A stretch of 60,000 nt of DNA from Adiantum capillus-veneris (taxonomy: Eukaryota > Streptophyta > Polypodiopsida > Polypodiales > Pteridaceae): the NCBI GenBank assembly GCA_014529385.2, contig CM043952.1, forward strand, positions 60,592,119 to 60,652,118, read 5' to 3'. A program made the translations under genes and the position numbers. How positions within the stretch are numbered: position 1 is the stretch's first letter; every line of letters begins with the position of its first letter. Shown piece by piece: positions 1 through 11,194 of the stretch. The notes under the pieces were generated by a model. It was not told the origin of the DNA and made no database searches. It was given only the letters and a program-made list of their open reading frames with translations.

Positions 1-137
1 AGAGAGGACCTAGTAGAAATCCGGATAATAATCATAGAAGACCCCAAGGGGTAATGTCTTGTGGTGACCCTAATCATTGAGTAGGTCTCAGATGTGCATT
101 ATGGGTAAAGCATAGAGAGGAAAGGGGTATTCTAGTC

Positions 138-1525
138 ATGCCGTTTAATCATGAGAACCAACAAGTAGGTCCTCCACAACCTCCTCAGAATCAACCACAT
201 GCACAGGCTAATGTCATCATTATAGATATTTCAATCTATCAAGGGCCAAATACTGGATCAGCAACAACAGACCAGCTTGAGGAATATGATAATGTGGAGA
301 TTGATTGCAACCATCTAGAGCATCTGGAGCCAGGGATTGTGTATTAGCTATCACAAGGTATAAGGCCAAAGGTCCTATTGACTGGGAGCAACAAAGAGGA
401 GTAAGAGATTAGGTGCATAAACATGTTCAGAAGGAGCAGCAACATCAGGTTTTGGAGGAGAATTTCGATTCTGATGAACCTCTGCAACAACAAAAGAAGG
501 TGGAGTTATCTAAACCTGATTGGTTTGAGGTACTTATTAACTCTCCCTTGAACTTATCTTTAGATCAAATGCTTTCCATAGTACTAGAATTTAAGGAAAG
601 GTTGTTGCACAAGTTGCTGGGAAAGCACTATGGAATTCTGACTCAGCAGAAAGGGGAACTAGGAGTGAATACCATTCATCCTTCTGATGTGGATTTCATG
701 GTCCTAGTTATTAAGGTGACTTTGCAAGACAGGATATTTGAAGAGGTATTGCTAGATGGAGGATCTGGAGTCAATATTTTACTTGAGTCAGTTTATCTCA
801 CAATGGGCTTAGGAAAGTTGGAACCAGCACCTTTCTAGGTTAAAATGGCTGATCAAAGAAGGGTCCAGTCTATAGGGATTTTAAGGAAATCTTCCATTCA
901 GATTGCAGGTATGCACTTTCAAGTAAATTTTGTTGTACTCAGAATGAAAGAAGGAGATACTTCCTATGAGATGTTGTTGGGTAGACCTTGGTTCAGATTG
1001 GCCAAGGTGAAACAAGATTGGGGTGAGAATCAGGTGGTTCTTACCAAGGGTAAACATGTAACCACTATTCCTATGCTGGGTAGAAAGCATATTCCTGGCA
1101 AAGAAAGGCCACTATTATCTCAATCAATTAGTCGTGCTGAAGAAGTAGAGGATGATGAGGAGGAAGCCTTTTTGCAGGCTAATCCAATTGTTGTTCCAGT
1201 GTTTGACGTTGACATTGAAGGTATCTTGCAGAAAGAACAGGAACCTGAAGAAATTGCTGCTGAAACTGCTATGGGTCAGGAAATTCAGGGATCCGACATA
1301 GTAAAGTTGATGGATCAAAGTGTATCTTCCAGTACCAAAGAGGAAGTTCAGCAAGAGGAAAGAGATGCCAGAGACATGGTAGAAAAGATCTATAATAAAA
1401 GGTTTGGTGGCTCTAAAAGAGTACAACCAGATGAACTCAGAGAGTTGAACTTAGGGACTGAGGATGACCCAAAGATGGTCAAAGTCAGCATTTATTTGGA
1501 TGGAGAATTTTTACAAGATTTGTAG
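138..1525 (+). pseudogene. Gag tail and retropepsin region of gypsy remnant
   Basis: Three consecutive reading frames (138-347, 413-838, 845-1525) read as one decayed region. The piece at 413-838 ends in a retropepsin-like active-site loop, V-L-L-D-G-G-S-G-V-N-I, where the usual D-S/T-G is altered to D-G-G. The piece at 845-1525 starts with the second half of the protease, including the conserved L-L-G-R-P-W-F strand about 50 residues in, followed by about 150 acidic, Glu-rich residues that link protease to RT. At least two in-frame breaks (stops near 345 and 838) separate the pieces. The upstream part is rich in Gln and Pro and has no recognisable zinc knuckle. Confidence 0.75.
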
Positions 1526-1528
1526 CAC

Positions 1529-2770
1529 TTGTTGCTGGAGTATACGGATGTATTTGCTTGGGATTACTTAGATGTATTGGCAGTTATTGGCAGTTGGATT
1601 TATCAAACCTATCATGAGGTTACTTGCTCATCACCAATCATTATGGTACCAAAGAAAAATGGGAAGATTAGAGTATGTATTGATTATAGGAAGTTAAATG
1701 CAACCACAATTACAGATCCTTTCCTAATGCCTTTTTGTGATGCTATATTGGATGCAGTAGCAGGGAAAGAAATGTATAGTTTCCTTGATGGTTTTTCAGG
1801 GTATAGTCGGATTAAAGTTGTTGAGGAGGATCAACACAAAATAGCCTTCATAACAGATTGGGGAGATTTTGCATCTGTAGTCATGAATTTTGGTCTCAAG
1901 AATGGACCACCATCGTTCAATCTTATAGCTTATAAAACATTTAAGCCTTATTTGCAAGATTTCATGAGGGTTTTTGTTGATGACTTCTCAGTTTTTGGTC
2001 AAAGATATTTACACCTTCAGCATCTAAAGTTATGTTTTGAAAGGTGTCGGATGTTCAGATTATCCTTAAATCCTTACAAAAGTGTAATGGCTGTCAGAAG
2101 TGGTGTGCTATTGGGTCATTTGGTATCTCAAGAAGGAATTCCTATATATCTAAAGAAGATTGAAGTAATTCAATCAGCACAAGCACCTACCAATCTCAAG
2201 GAATTGAGCAGATTTGTGGGACAAGTCAAATGGCATAGCAGGTACATCAGATATTTGGACAATGTGTGCATGCCTCTTACCCACTTAACAAAAAAGCATG
2301 TAGACTTTGTATGGTCTAAACCTCAGGAGAAATTATTTCAGATTTGAAAGAAAATGTTGTCAGTTTCTCCTATATTACAACCTCCTGATTGGGTACTACC
2401 ATTCCATGTATTTGTTGATGCCTCAGATGTGGCTATTGGAGCTGGTTAATGCAGGAGAAGACCCAAGGGTGGTTCCGACCTGTGTACTATGCTAGTAGGG
2501 TACTTACCTCTGCTGAGAATTATGCAGTAACTGAGAGAAAAAAGCCATAGGGATGGTTTAAGCTTTGAATAAATTCAGGCATTACCTCCTATGCAATAGG
2601 GTCATATTCCATGTTGATCACCAAGCTTTGCTTTACCTTATCAAAAAGCCTTTACTTACAGGTAGGTTAGCAAGGTGGATGTTGCTGTTACATGAGTTTG
2701 ACTTCATCATTGTTCATACACCTAGAAAGAGTATGCAATAGCTGATTATGTGAGTCGGATTGAGACAGGA
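1529..2770 (+). pseudogene. Reverse transcriptase and RNase H of gypsy remnant
   Basis: Residues of 1529-2347 cover most of the RT: S-P-I-I-M-V-P-K-K-N-G-K-I-R-V-C-I-D-Y-R-K-L-N in the fingers, Y-S-F-L-D-G-F-S-G-Y in the palm, and the catalytic box as F-V-D-D (usual Y-V-D-D) followed by the L-G-H thumb motif. After the stop at 2347 the RNase H continues in shifted frames: F-V-D-A-S-D near 2412, then a frameshift near 2448, then Y-A-S-R and T-E-R-K and a D-H-Q motif near 2620. The fragment is inactive. It sits 3 bp after the protease region and was one polyprotein with it. Confidence 0.85.
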
Positions 2771-2789
2771 GAGCAACCAACAGGAGTTT

Positions 2790-3515
2790 AGGATCAGTTA
2801 AACCAGATGCAAAATTATTTGAAATTCAGAGTTCCATTACTGATTCATGGTATGATCAAATGCTTGCTTTCTTGATTGATGGTATCATGCCGACTGAGTT
2901 TACAACAGATTAAAGAAGGAAATTTTCTCTCACTACCAGAACTTTTTTGGTTATTGCTGGAGCTTTATATAGAAAAGGGATTGATTAGGTAATTAGGAGA
3001 TGTATACCAGATTTTGAGCAATCAATTGTGTTGCAAGAAGCTCATTTTGGAGAAGCAGGAGGTCATTTATCAGGGGATATCACAGGAAAAAAGATATTAC
3101 AAGATGGTTTATGGTGGCCTACTGTATTGAAGGATTCTCATTCCTATGCAAAAAGTTGTGTGGTATGTCAACAGTTTGGTCAACTTGATTCTAGCACGAC
3201 AGGATGACAGATCATCCTATATTACCATTGGAACCATTTCAGAAATGGGGTATGGATTTTGTGGGACCAGTAAAGCCTACAACTAGTAAGGGGTGCAAAT
3301 ACATTTTAGTTGCTACTGATTATTGCACTAAGTGGGTGGAAGCTGTGGCTTTAAAAGATAACAAGGCTTAGAGTGTAGCAAAGTTCTTGTATCACAACAT
3401 TATGATCAGGTTTGGTTGTCCTATTGAATTGGTCAGTGATAGAGGGACACATTTTTTGAATGAAGTGATTTCTGAGTTAACTAAAATCCACATGATTATG
3501 CGGAGGGAGCAAAGA
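2790..3515 (+). pseudogene. Truncated integrase of gypsy remnant
   Basis: A single H2C2 zinc-binding domain is visible around 3030-3175 (E-A-H, G-G-H, then C-V-V-C), followed after stops near 2990 and 3205 by the DDE core start (G-M-D-F-V-G-P near 3250 and S-D-R-G-T-H-F near 3440). The core ends before the catalytic Glu, where sequence of a second element begins. The single zinc domain is a useful contrast with the duplicated one in the minus-strand element at 30.6-32.4 kb. Confidence 0.8.
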
Positions 3516-4326
3516 GTATCTCTTTTCTCACCCTACTGACAAAGCATTGGCCTTCATCCAACAATTTGATGGGGCCCTTGGAGACGAGGGCTTCACGAAG
3601 TCCTCCAAGCTACGCCATGTAGCTATGTACTTCCAAAAATTGGCTCGTCAATGATGGGCTAGCCTTCATGGCAATGGTGAAGCCCCAAAGACATGGAAAA
3701 CTCTACAAGTTCCCATCATGAAGCAATTCCTTGCAAGCGATGCAAAGGACAAAGTGCTCACTGAATGGTGCAGTTTAAAGCTTCTCTTCCATGAGTTTAT
3801 ACACAAATATGTAGACAAGTTTTGGGATTTACATCTCTACTGTCTTCCAAAAGACAGACATTGCTGAGCAAAAGAACAATTTTGTGCGGGATTACCTGAA
3901 GAGATGGCTGAATATGTCAATTCTCAATGGCTTGGTTCTATCACCAAAGTAATCCATCACACTATGGTTGCTTCACACATCAATTTCCAACAAGGGGCTA
4001 GACGAAATGTCAAGCCCATGGAAAACAAAGATAAAAATGATGCAAAGGGGAATACCAATGCCCAAAATTCTTTCCAAGGCACTTCCAACAACAACAACAA
4101 CAATCGGTCCAAGGAGAAGGGAGTTTGCAAAGGCAAAAACAAACTCTCTCCTGAAGAGCTTGAAGTTTTTTGCAAGGACCATAAGTGTTTTAAGTGTGGG
4201 GAGCAAGGACATGGCTATCGTTCTTGCCCCAAGAAAAATGTTCACAATGAGACTCCTAGAGCTTCCACCATCAAAGCTCCAAAAGAGGATGCTCATTGCA
4301 AAGGATCTATGCTTGGGGAAAGGTAA
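3516..4326 (+). pseudogene. Chromovirus gag with CCHC zinc knuckle
   Basis: A capsid-like region with retrotransposon gag features reads from about 3520 through stops near 3652 and 3867. The open frame 3904-4326 carries a basic Asn/Lys-rich linker and one zinc knuckle, C-F-K-C-G-E-Q-G-H-G-Y-R-S-C-P (C-X2-C-X4-H-X4-C) around 4186-4230. Its role would be particle assembly and RNA packaging. The N-terminus is lost at the junction with the preceding element, and a frameshift near 4326 separates it from the protease. Confidence 0.8.
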
Positions 4327-4895
4327 GGGAGCATGATGCCTTCATCTTGTTTGACCCTGGCTCTACTCACAACTTTAAATCAATGGAGTTGGCCACCAAG
4401 TTGGGCATTCAAGATTTCGAGATGGGAGATATGGTAATGGCTGACACAGCTTTCAAGGGATAGCAAGCCTCTGTTACTCCATTGATTGGGAAGTTGAGGC
4501 TTCATGTCCAAAGCTATGTCGACAAAGAAGACTTTTTCATCTCTCCTCTCTAACATGAGGATGCTATCCTAGGGGCACCATGCTTTGATCGCATGACTGC
4601 CAACATAAAGTTCCCTAAAAGGAGAATCTACTTCACCTACAGGGGAAAGAACATGTATATAGATGCTAGTGAGTGTGGTCATACTATAACACTTGCAAAT
4701 ACTCGTGCTTTTGATAAATCAATGAAGAGCTCTGCTTTTGCGTACATGATTTTTGTCAAAGAGTCCCTAAAAGATCCTAATAGTTCATCAAATGTAAATG
4801 GTAGGAATCAAGAAAAGTTAGACTTGTCAAATTTTCAAAAAGGATTCCAAGATGTGTTCATCGATGATATCCCTATGGAATTACCTCCAAAATGA
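4327..4895 (+). pseudogene. Chromovirus aspartic protease region
   Basis: After a frameshift near 4326 the frame reads I-L-F-D-P-G-S-T-H-N-F, the retropepsin active-site loop with D-S-G changed to D-P-G, then stops near 4461 and 4550, then L-G-A-P-C-F-D (the second conserved strand, usually L-G-x-x-W). The open piece 4593-4895 is the linker between protease and RT. The substitution in the active site and the stops mean it is inactive. Confidence 0.75.
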
Positions 4896-6149
4896 GGGGA
4901 TGATGACCATCGCATTGAGCTCCTTCCAGGAAGCTCACCGCCTAACAAACCTCCTTATTGAGTTTCTCAAGCTCAACAAGAGGAGATCATGAGGCAAGTA
5001 CAAGAATTGGTATACAAAGGGATGGTGAGACCTAGCTCCTCTTGCTTTTGTTCTCCAGTCCTTTTAGTGCAAAAGAAAGATGGTACATACCGTATGTGTG
5101 TAGACTATCGAGCACTAAACCATATCACTATTAAAAATAGATCTCCCGTGCCTTGGGTAGAAGAGCTATTTGATAAGCTACAAGGGTTTACCTACTTCGG
5201 TAGAATTGACCTTAAAAGTGGCTATCATCAAATAAGAATAGTGGATGAAGATATCCTAAAGACCTCGTTTTGCACAATGTTTGGTCTTTATGAATATCTA
5301 GTCATGCCTTTTGGCTTGACTAATGCACCAACCACGTTCAATCGTCTAATGGATATAAAATTGATTGGAGTGTTCTTTGATGATATCACCATCTACTCCA
5401 AGTATTTGGAGAAACATAAGCAATATGTCCAAGTGATTTTTCAAGCATTAAGGGAGAACAAGCTTTTCTTCAACCAAGAGAAAAGCAAATTTTTTGTTCA
5501 AGAGATTTAATACTTAGGTCATATTATCTGTCAAGATGGCATCCGTATGTATCCATCAAAGTTAGAGGCAATAAAAGCATGGCCTAATCAAAGGAATCTA
5601 CATAAGCTAAGAAGCTTTATTGGTATGTGTGCATACTATAGATGCTTCATAGCAAAATTCTCTCAAATAGTAGGACCAATACATGACTCAACAGAGAACG
5701 TTAAGTATTTATGGACTGCTATGGAGAAAAATGTTTTTGAAAAGTTCAAAGAGAAGCTTACCTCCCAACCAGTCCTCCTGCTTCAGGATCTCTCAAAGCC
5801 CTTTGAGGTCCAATGTGATACTTGTGGTGATTACCTTGGAGCAATTTTGCTTCAAGAAAGGCATGCCATAGCATATGAGAGCTAAAGGCTCAATACAGAT
5901 GAGAAAGTCTTGGGTATTTATGAGAAAGAGATTTTAGTTGTTCTACATGCGCTAGACACATGGAAGCACTACTTATTGGGGACTCCGTTAATCCTCCAAA
6001 CAGACCACCAAAGTCTTAAGTTTTTCATGATGCAAACCAAGATTTCTGACAAACAAATGAGGTGGGAAAATGTTCTTTCGCAATTTAATTTTCATATTGC
6101 TCACATTACTGGTTGTAAGCACAATCAAGTGGCTAATGCACTTTCATGA
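4896..6149 (+). pseudogene. Chromovirus reverse transcriptase and RNase H
   Basis: The frame 4989-5510 carries S-P-V-L-L-V-Q-K-K-D-G-T, V-D-Y-R-A-L-N, G-R-I-D-L-K-S-G-Y-H-Q-I and P-F-G-L-T-N-A-P, then the catalytic box as F-F-D-D. About ten residues normally found between the N-R-L-M helix and the catalytic box are missing, so there is an in-frame deletion near 5355. After a stop at 5508 the thumb continues (5547-5885) into RNase H, where the first catalytic Asp region reads C-D-T-C-G-D. After a stop at 5883 the frame 5910-6149 gives K-E-I-L, T-D-H-Q-S-L-K and ends in V-A-N-A-L-S. Confidence 0.9.
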
Positions 6150-6167
6150 CGACCAAAAGTTAATGCG

Positions 6168-7617
6168 GTGTCTATAGCTACTCACAATGATCTATCTTCT
6201 ATGATAGATGAGTATGCTACTGACCCTGATTTTAGAGACATAATGTCAGCCCTTGCTTTCCAAAAGAAAGAGGAACCATTCACCTTGTGGGATGTTTATC
6301 ATCTCCACGACAATAGGCTATGTGTTACCCATTCCCTTCGTGAGAAAGTTATGTATGAACCCCATGCTCCTCCCTATGTGGGGCACAAAGGCATTCAACC
6401 TACTCTTCGCGGAGTAGAAATGTATTTCTATTGGACATACAAGAGTATGTTTCAAAATGTGTAGTATGCCAAAAGACCAAGTATGTTAGAGGGAAGCAAC
6501 CTAGATTACTCCAGCACTGCACTACCTATCCCAAATTCTCGATGGGAGAGTATATCCATGGATTTTATCTTTGGATTACCCAAGTCTATCCATGGCAATA
6601 TGGGAATATGGACAATAGTTGACAGGTTTTGCAACAAGCACAATTTATTTCTGTCAAAAAGACTATTAAGGCACACCAAGTGGCAACTCTTTTCATATCA
6701 CAGATTTTCAAACACCATGGATTGCCAACATCCAACGTGTTAGATAGAGATCCTAGAATGACTAGTAATTTCTAAAAATTTCTCTTTGAAAATCTTGGTA
6801 CAAGATTGAGTTTCTCTTCAACCTATCACCCACAAACAAATGGCCAAAGTGAGATAGCCAATCTTACAATACTTGATATACTTAAGACTTATGTTACCGA
6901 AGTAGATCAACGCTCACAATGGGAAAAGTACTTACCTCTTGCAGAGTATACGTACAATAATACTATCCATACTTCTACGAGAAAAGCACCTTTTGAAATC
7001 ATTGAGGGAAGACCTAAAAGTCCCTTGCTATTTAAGGTACCTTCACTGCCGATCAATATAGCTGTGACCTACAATAATCTTTTCAAAAGATTAAGGATGC
7101 TATATCCATATCTCAACAAAGGCATAAAGTTGCTGCTGACAACCACAGAAAAGCCTTAACAGTAAAGAAAATGATTGGGTCTTACTTAAGTTTCCCAAGG
7201 CTCGATTGAGGCAAACAACAAGCAAAACTCCTACGGGCAGTCAAAAGTATTATGCTAAATTAACAAAAAGATATTATGGTCCTTTTCAGATCTTGAAGCC
7301 AATCAATGAGATGGCTTTCAACTCAAGTTCCCCAACCATTAGCTCATACACAATCCTTTTCATGTGAACCTACTAAAGCCCTAGAAAGGAGAGACACCAA
7401 GTGAACCAATTATTGAAGACCCTCTTGAAGTTGAAGACCAAGAAGAGGTGCTACAACCCGAAGCTATCCTTCGGCATGAAGAAAATGTACTACGACATGT
7501 AAAATTATCCGACAGTATCTTATTAAGTTCAAAAATTATCCTTTTGAAGATGTTAGATGGATGCAAGGAATACAGATTAAGGATAATATGAACCTTGTCA
7601 ATGCTACATTAGAGTAA
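6168..7617 (+). pseudogene. Chromovirus integrase with chromodomain-like tail
   Basis: The N-terminal zinc region lies around 6340-6480 with a stop at 6462 and a frame change. The core is split over three frames: M-D-F-I-F-G-L-P near 6558, a scrambled middle, then Y-H-P-Q-T-N-G-Q-S-E with the DDE glutamate near 6826-6855. The C-terminal G-P-F motif lies near 7279. Beyond another frameshift, 7495-7560 reads Y-L-I-K-F-K-N-Y-P-F-E-D followed by R-W-M, the signature of the C-terminal chromodomain of chromoviruses, thought to target integration to chromatin marks. The tail ends near 7617. The gene is inactive. Confidence 0.8.
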
Positions 7618-8235
7618 GAAAATGTACAAATTTCTTTAAAATGACCAATATTTTTGTCTTGTAAGACTAGTTCTCTTTCTCATTGTGCACAAATGCAAAT
7701 AATATGCATGCTTAGAATCATGTTTGTGATGACGACGTCTCTCAAACACCAAGTAGAATTTGTCAATCTACTTTGGGAGAATGAAATGGACTAAAGAGAG
7801 ACATGCTTGTGGCAACTATGTCTCCCAAGCACCAAATGGATTAGTCATCCATCTTGGAAAGATGTCGTAGGGTAAAAAGGGATCCTCTACCCGCTAATAA
7901 GAAATATTGACTAATGACTAAGGCTTTATCTCTTCTGACTCATAGTCGAGGACGACTATGATTTCAAGACAGAGGTAATGTCATAAAATCTAATATCTAA
8001 CAAAACCAAATGATTTTCTCATATTAAATTGATCATTTAATGTGAGAGAATAAACAAGAACAAGGGTTAGGATATAGATATGTGCTTATAGATCTAGCTC
8101 AACACAGGGCCAATGGTAAAGGGGCCCAAATGAGAGATGGTTTGTCAAAGAGCAAGGCTAACCAATGGAGCTTAAATACCTTAGGGTTAATTTCATTGAA
8201 AACCTCCAATAGTTAGTGTTAAAAGTCCTTTGACC

Positions 8236-8455
8236 TTAGGTAAGCTAGGGCTGAGCTTGAGGTGGGAACCCGGCACAAGCTTAAGGTGCTTGAGGTGCTT
8301 GTCGTGCTTGATGACTGAGATGGTTGAGGTGCTTGATGACTGAGATTCTTGTGGTGCTTGTCATGCTTGAGATGTTAGGATTGTACTTGAGGTGAGAACC
8401 CGGCCCAAGCTTGTGGTGGGAACCGGGCCCAAGCTTGAGGGGCTTGTGGCGTCAC
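8236..8455 (+). repeat. Degenerate GCTTGAGGTGCTTG minirepeats
   Basis: Many imperfect copies of a 10-14 bp unit related to GCTTGAGGTG and GCTTGTGGTG, mixed with two copies of a block reading GGTGRGAACCCGGC, fill this stretch inside the putative LTR. They may be slippage-expanded LTR sequence. No further role is apparent. Confidence 0.7.
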
Positions 8456-8728
8456 AAAGTCAATCATCAATCCCTACAAGGAGGGGCAAGACCTACAAGA
8501 GGGGGGATGAGAGAGAACACTCACACACTCACACACTCACACAAGGCATGCCTAGTACAAAGAAAGCAAAAGGGACACTTGTCAAGTTCCTCGTCATGTT
8601 GCCTTCATGTTGTGCCTAAAGCCTATTGGTTGGCCTTCCAAGTGGTCCAATGATAAATTAGTTAATTTTTATTAATTGTTTTAGCATTTAGCAAGTCCTC
8701 TCTCTCAAAGGGGAAAGGGGGATACTTG

Positions 8729-8731
8729 TCC
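8729..8731. other. CACTA target site duplication, left copy (TCC)
   Basis: The three bases before the terminal CACTACAAGAGGT are TCC, and the three bases after the opposite terminus (17975-17977) are also TCC. Three-base duplications are the rule for CACTA elements, so this defines the insertion precisely. Confidence 0.9.
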
Positions 8732-9005
8732 CACTACAAGAGGTTGTGTGCACTTGTGACGCTGTTAGCGACGGAAATACATTGGGTTTTTATACTCCCC
8801 GGCGTCGCTAAGACCGTCGCTATAACAACGTCGATACGGGAACGTTGCTATGAGCGTTGCCATAACCGTTGCTATATGCGTTGCTATAGCCATCGCTATA
8901 TAGCAACGCCTATAGCGACGATCATAGCGACGTTTACAAGCCACCTATAGCGACGTTTATAGCGATGCTGTAGAGGCTTATATAGCGACGGTCATAGCAA
9001 CGCTC
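8732..9005 (+). repeat. CACTA 5' terminal and subterminal repeats
   Basis: After the 13-bp TIR, roughly 15 copies of a 9-10 bp unit, TATAGCGACG and its complement CGTTGCTATA with small variations, occur in both orientations from about 8765 to 9005. In En/Spm, subterminal repeats of this kind are the binding sites of the tnpA protein, which brings the two ends together. The assignment of a binding role here is by analogy. Confidence 0.9.
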
Positions 9006-9407
9006 AAGAGATTTTTTTTGGTCATATTGAATGTTTCAATAATTGAGTAAACCTAAATGAATCACCTTTGAAAGAAAGTGCAAGCTTAGATATAGACCCA
9101 AAGTAGTCACCCACAAGACAATATAACCATTAACTCCATCATCCATAGTATTGTTTGTAGAATAAAGATACAAAACTGACAAAAGTAAATTGATGAAAGT
9201 AAATCAATGACAATTGTACACATTATAGGAAAAATCACTTGATTGTTAAACTTTGCAAATGGAATAGTTACAACACCATTGTCATTATTGAAAAAATATA
9301 CATGGTTTTCCAATAGTTACAAAAAGACGTATAAACGTCATCTTAGGATACATATGCTATGACAAAAGGAAACTAATGCTATCTAGCTACGACTAAACTA
9401 ACATTGT
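9006..9407 (-). other. Non-coding stretch between CACTA end and tnpA-like gene
   Basis: About 400 AT-rich bases with no recognisable coding sequence. By position it is the 3' flank or untranslated region of the tnpA-like gene. Confidence 0.5.
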
Positions 9408-10713
9408 CTAATCAGATGTCTCATCGCGTCCAAGCGGCGTATCTATTGGATTCTGCAAAAAAGAACAATAAGACAACTTTCTGTAAGTATAAACATATAA
9501 TTTATAAGACAATCTAACAAATAGAAAATAACAAACCCTAATACTAACCATGCCACCGCGAGAACTCAAAATGTCCATCAAGGCGTTTAAGCCCTTCCTG
9601 CCTGTATACTCACGCTTGTACAGTGTGGAGTCACGTCCTGTCATCGACCTCTGTCAAAACATACAAAGGATCCATTATGTTAGAATTTAAAAACCCCTAA
9701 ACCCTAAACTATCAAACCTAAAGAGCAATGCGAAAACACTTACAAAATCGGCCTCAAATGATTCTACCTGCCACTCCCCAAGTGGTGCGAGCTCCCTGCC
9801 TCTACTCGCGCTCTGGATGCCTCCTTTTGTTGCTTCCACTTGTCGGGATTCTCACGCGCTGCTTTCTTCACATTCTTCCAATCTTCTTTGGCCAGCCAAT
9901 TTGGTCTGTTCCACCCATGCTTTATTGATTTTTTCACTTTGAAATGCTTGTTCTTGCAGTATTCGCAAATTCGAACCTTCATCCGGTCTTCATTGAAGCG
10001 GTCATCCCGTGTTGAAACGGGAAACTCGTCATGTAGCATGCTGATGACTTTGTCTTTTAAATCACTTGGTACTTCACTCCAAGTGTTTAGTATGTAGTGT
10101 CTAAACACCTGAGAGCAAAGACCTCTCATGCGTAAGATCACCTTCTTGCGTTCATCATCCAGGATAATGCTACCGCTGAAGTCGACGGAGTAAGGCAAGC
10201 CCTCTCACCGCTGACGCGTGAACCTGGGTGTCCCGACAGGGGTCTCTAGTGGCGTGTCGATGGGGCTACGGACGTGAGGTGTCTCCATTGGAGTCTGGGC
10301 CTCGAAGCGAGGAGTGTCGACTGGAGTGACTCCTAGAGGAGTAGCTAGTGGTGTGTGGCTACTAGGAACGGCTGTCAGCCGCACAAAACCTAGTGTAGAT
10401 GGTGATGCCGTGGCTGATGTGGGGGTGGGCAAAGAAGGAGAGGATAAAGAGCATCGTCGAACACGAGGCGGGTCGAGGCATCGGTGGTGGAATCCCCACA
10501 ACAACCGCCGCCACCACCACTAGAGCGTCGGTGCGTAGACGAGTGTGAAGATCGTCTCGTTGACACCGAAGACTTGGAGCGTGCTGAATGCTCTGAAATA
10601 GAGGGAGATGCTAAAGGAGTAGGAACGCATGATGGTGCTTCAGAGTGATGACGCTCCACGTACCACTGTCTCTGCTGAGGTGACAAAGAAGAAAGAAACT
10701 CATCATCATCCAT
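9408..10713 (-). pseudogene. tnpA-like CACTA transposase gene (split by introns, possibly still largely intact)
   Basis: The likely start is the ATG at 10713, giving M-D-D-D-E-F-L-S-S-L followed by a Ser/His-rich and then Thr/Pro-rich low-complexity N-terminus (with P-T-P-L-A-S-P and T-P-L-E-T-P repeats). A frame change within 10390-10504 needs an intron or is a frameshift. The core at 9764-10198 contains R-M-R-G-L-C-S-Q-V, I-C-E-Y-C-K-N and K-K-A-A-R-E-N-P-D-K-W, typical of the plant transposase family of CACTA second proteins. The frame then appears to splice near 9742 (GTAAGT) to an acceptor near 9655 (GACAG) into M-T-G-R-D-S-T-L-Y and a short last exon. The family binds the subterminal repeats. 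Exon borders are inferred. Confidence 0.65.
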
Positions 10714-10780
10714 ACCTGCATTAAACACACGAACATTTAATCTTAATATTGAATGAATTGAGAACAAAACATGGACAAGT

Positions 10781-10888
<108 letters not shown>

Positions 10889-10946
10889 CATAAAGGGGGA
10901 GGGATTCCTGTGTAGAGAGTTTTCGTTGAATTTCTGTGAATTTGTA

Positions 10947-11194
10947 AAAGCACTGTGCTCTGGGTGCGATGGGTACTGAAGCTGCATTGCGAAGGTCTGC
11001 TCATAGAAGCTGCTTGCCCCACCACTAAATCCAATTGATCGGGTGAAAGAGACGTTGAGAAGCAATAGTAGTGCTTCTTAGTGTCTCTTTCACCCGATCA
11101 GCTAGATCTAGCGGTGGGACGAGCAACGTCTATATTGAGCAAACCTTCGTGATTGTAGGTTGAGTCTCCATCCCACGCGGAACGCAGTGCTTGT
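10947..11194. other. 248-bp imperfect inverted repeat, MIRNA-like foldback
   Basis: Two arms of about 118 bp pair with each other around a loop of about 7 bases (11065-11071). The loop-proximal part is nearly perfect: 18 bp at 11036-11053 pairs with 11083-11100, and AGAAGCA (11058-11064) pairs with 11072-11078. Farther out the arms remain alignable but diverge (for example GAAGGTCTGCTCATA against GAAGGTTTGCTCAATA), out to AAGCACTG/CAGTGCTT. It lies between the tnpA-like gene and the end of the tnp2-like gene. A tightly paired core with drifting outer arms is what young plant MIRNA genes look like. Transcription is not shown. Confidence 0.85.

Larger units (their letters stand above)
1..3515 (+). 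mobile_element. Degenerate Ty3/gypsy retrotransposon remnant (no LTRs seen)
   Basis: A polyprotein in the order protease, reverse transcriptase, RNase H, integrase can be followed on the + strand across several frames, with many stops and shifts. The order RT-RNase H-integrase is that of Ty3/gypsy elements. The left end runs out of the window, so 5' LTR, primer site and most of gag are not seen. The right end stops inside the integrase core (around 3510) and is directly joined to the gag of a different gypsy element. Its RT resembles that of the large minus-strand element at 22-38 kb more than that of the adjoining chromovirus. It is dead. Confidence 0.9.
3516..8731 (+). mobile_element. Degenerate Ty3/gypsy chromovirus (3' LTR interrupted by CACTA)
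   Basis: Gag with zinc knuckle, protease, RT, RNase H, integrase and a chromodomain-like C-terminus occur in chromovirus order on the + strand, with many frameshifts and stops. The 5' LTR and the start of gag are missing at the junction with the upstream remnant. A polypurine-like stretch (about 7967-7978) precedes a putative 3' LTR start at 7979. The LTR is broken at 8731 by the CACTA insertion and appears to resume at 17978. No intact coding region remains. Confidence 0.85.
7979..8731 (+). repeat. Putative 3' LTR of chromovirus, left part
   Basis: About 360 bp after the chromodomain tail, a purine-rich stretch (AAGACAGAGG at about 7967-7976) is followed by TGTCATAAAATC at 7979, a plausible LTR start. 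The sequence then has no coding potential and includes degenerate CTTG-rich repeats. It is cut at 8731 by the CACTA terminus. The matching 5' LTR is absent, so the boundary is inferred. The stretch 7618-7978 before it is non-coding 3' region. Confidence 0.5.

Noticed and set aside
9764-10198. Host gene with plant transposase-like domain
   Set aside because: It lies between CACTA ends with matching subterminal repeats, so it is the element's own second gene.
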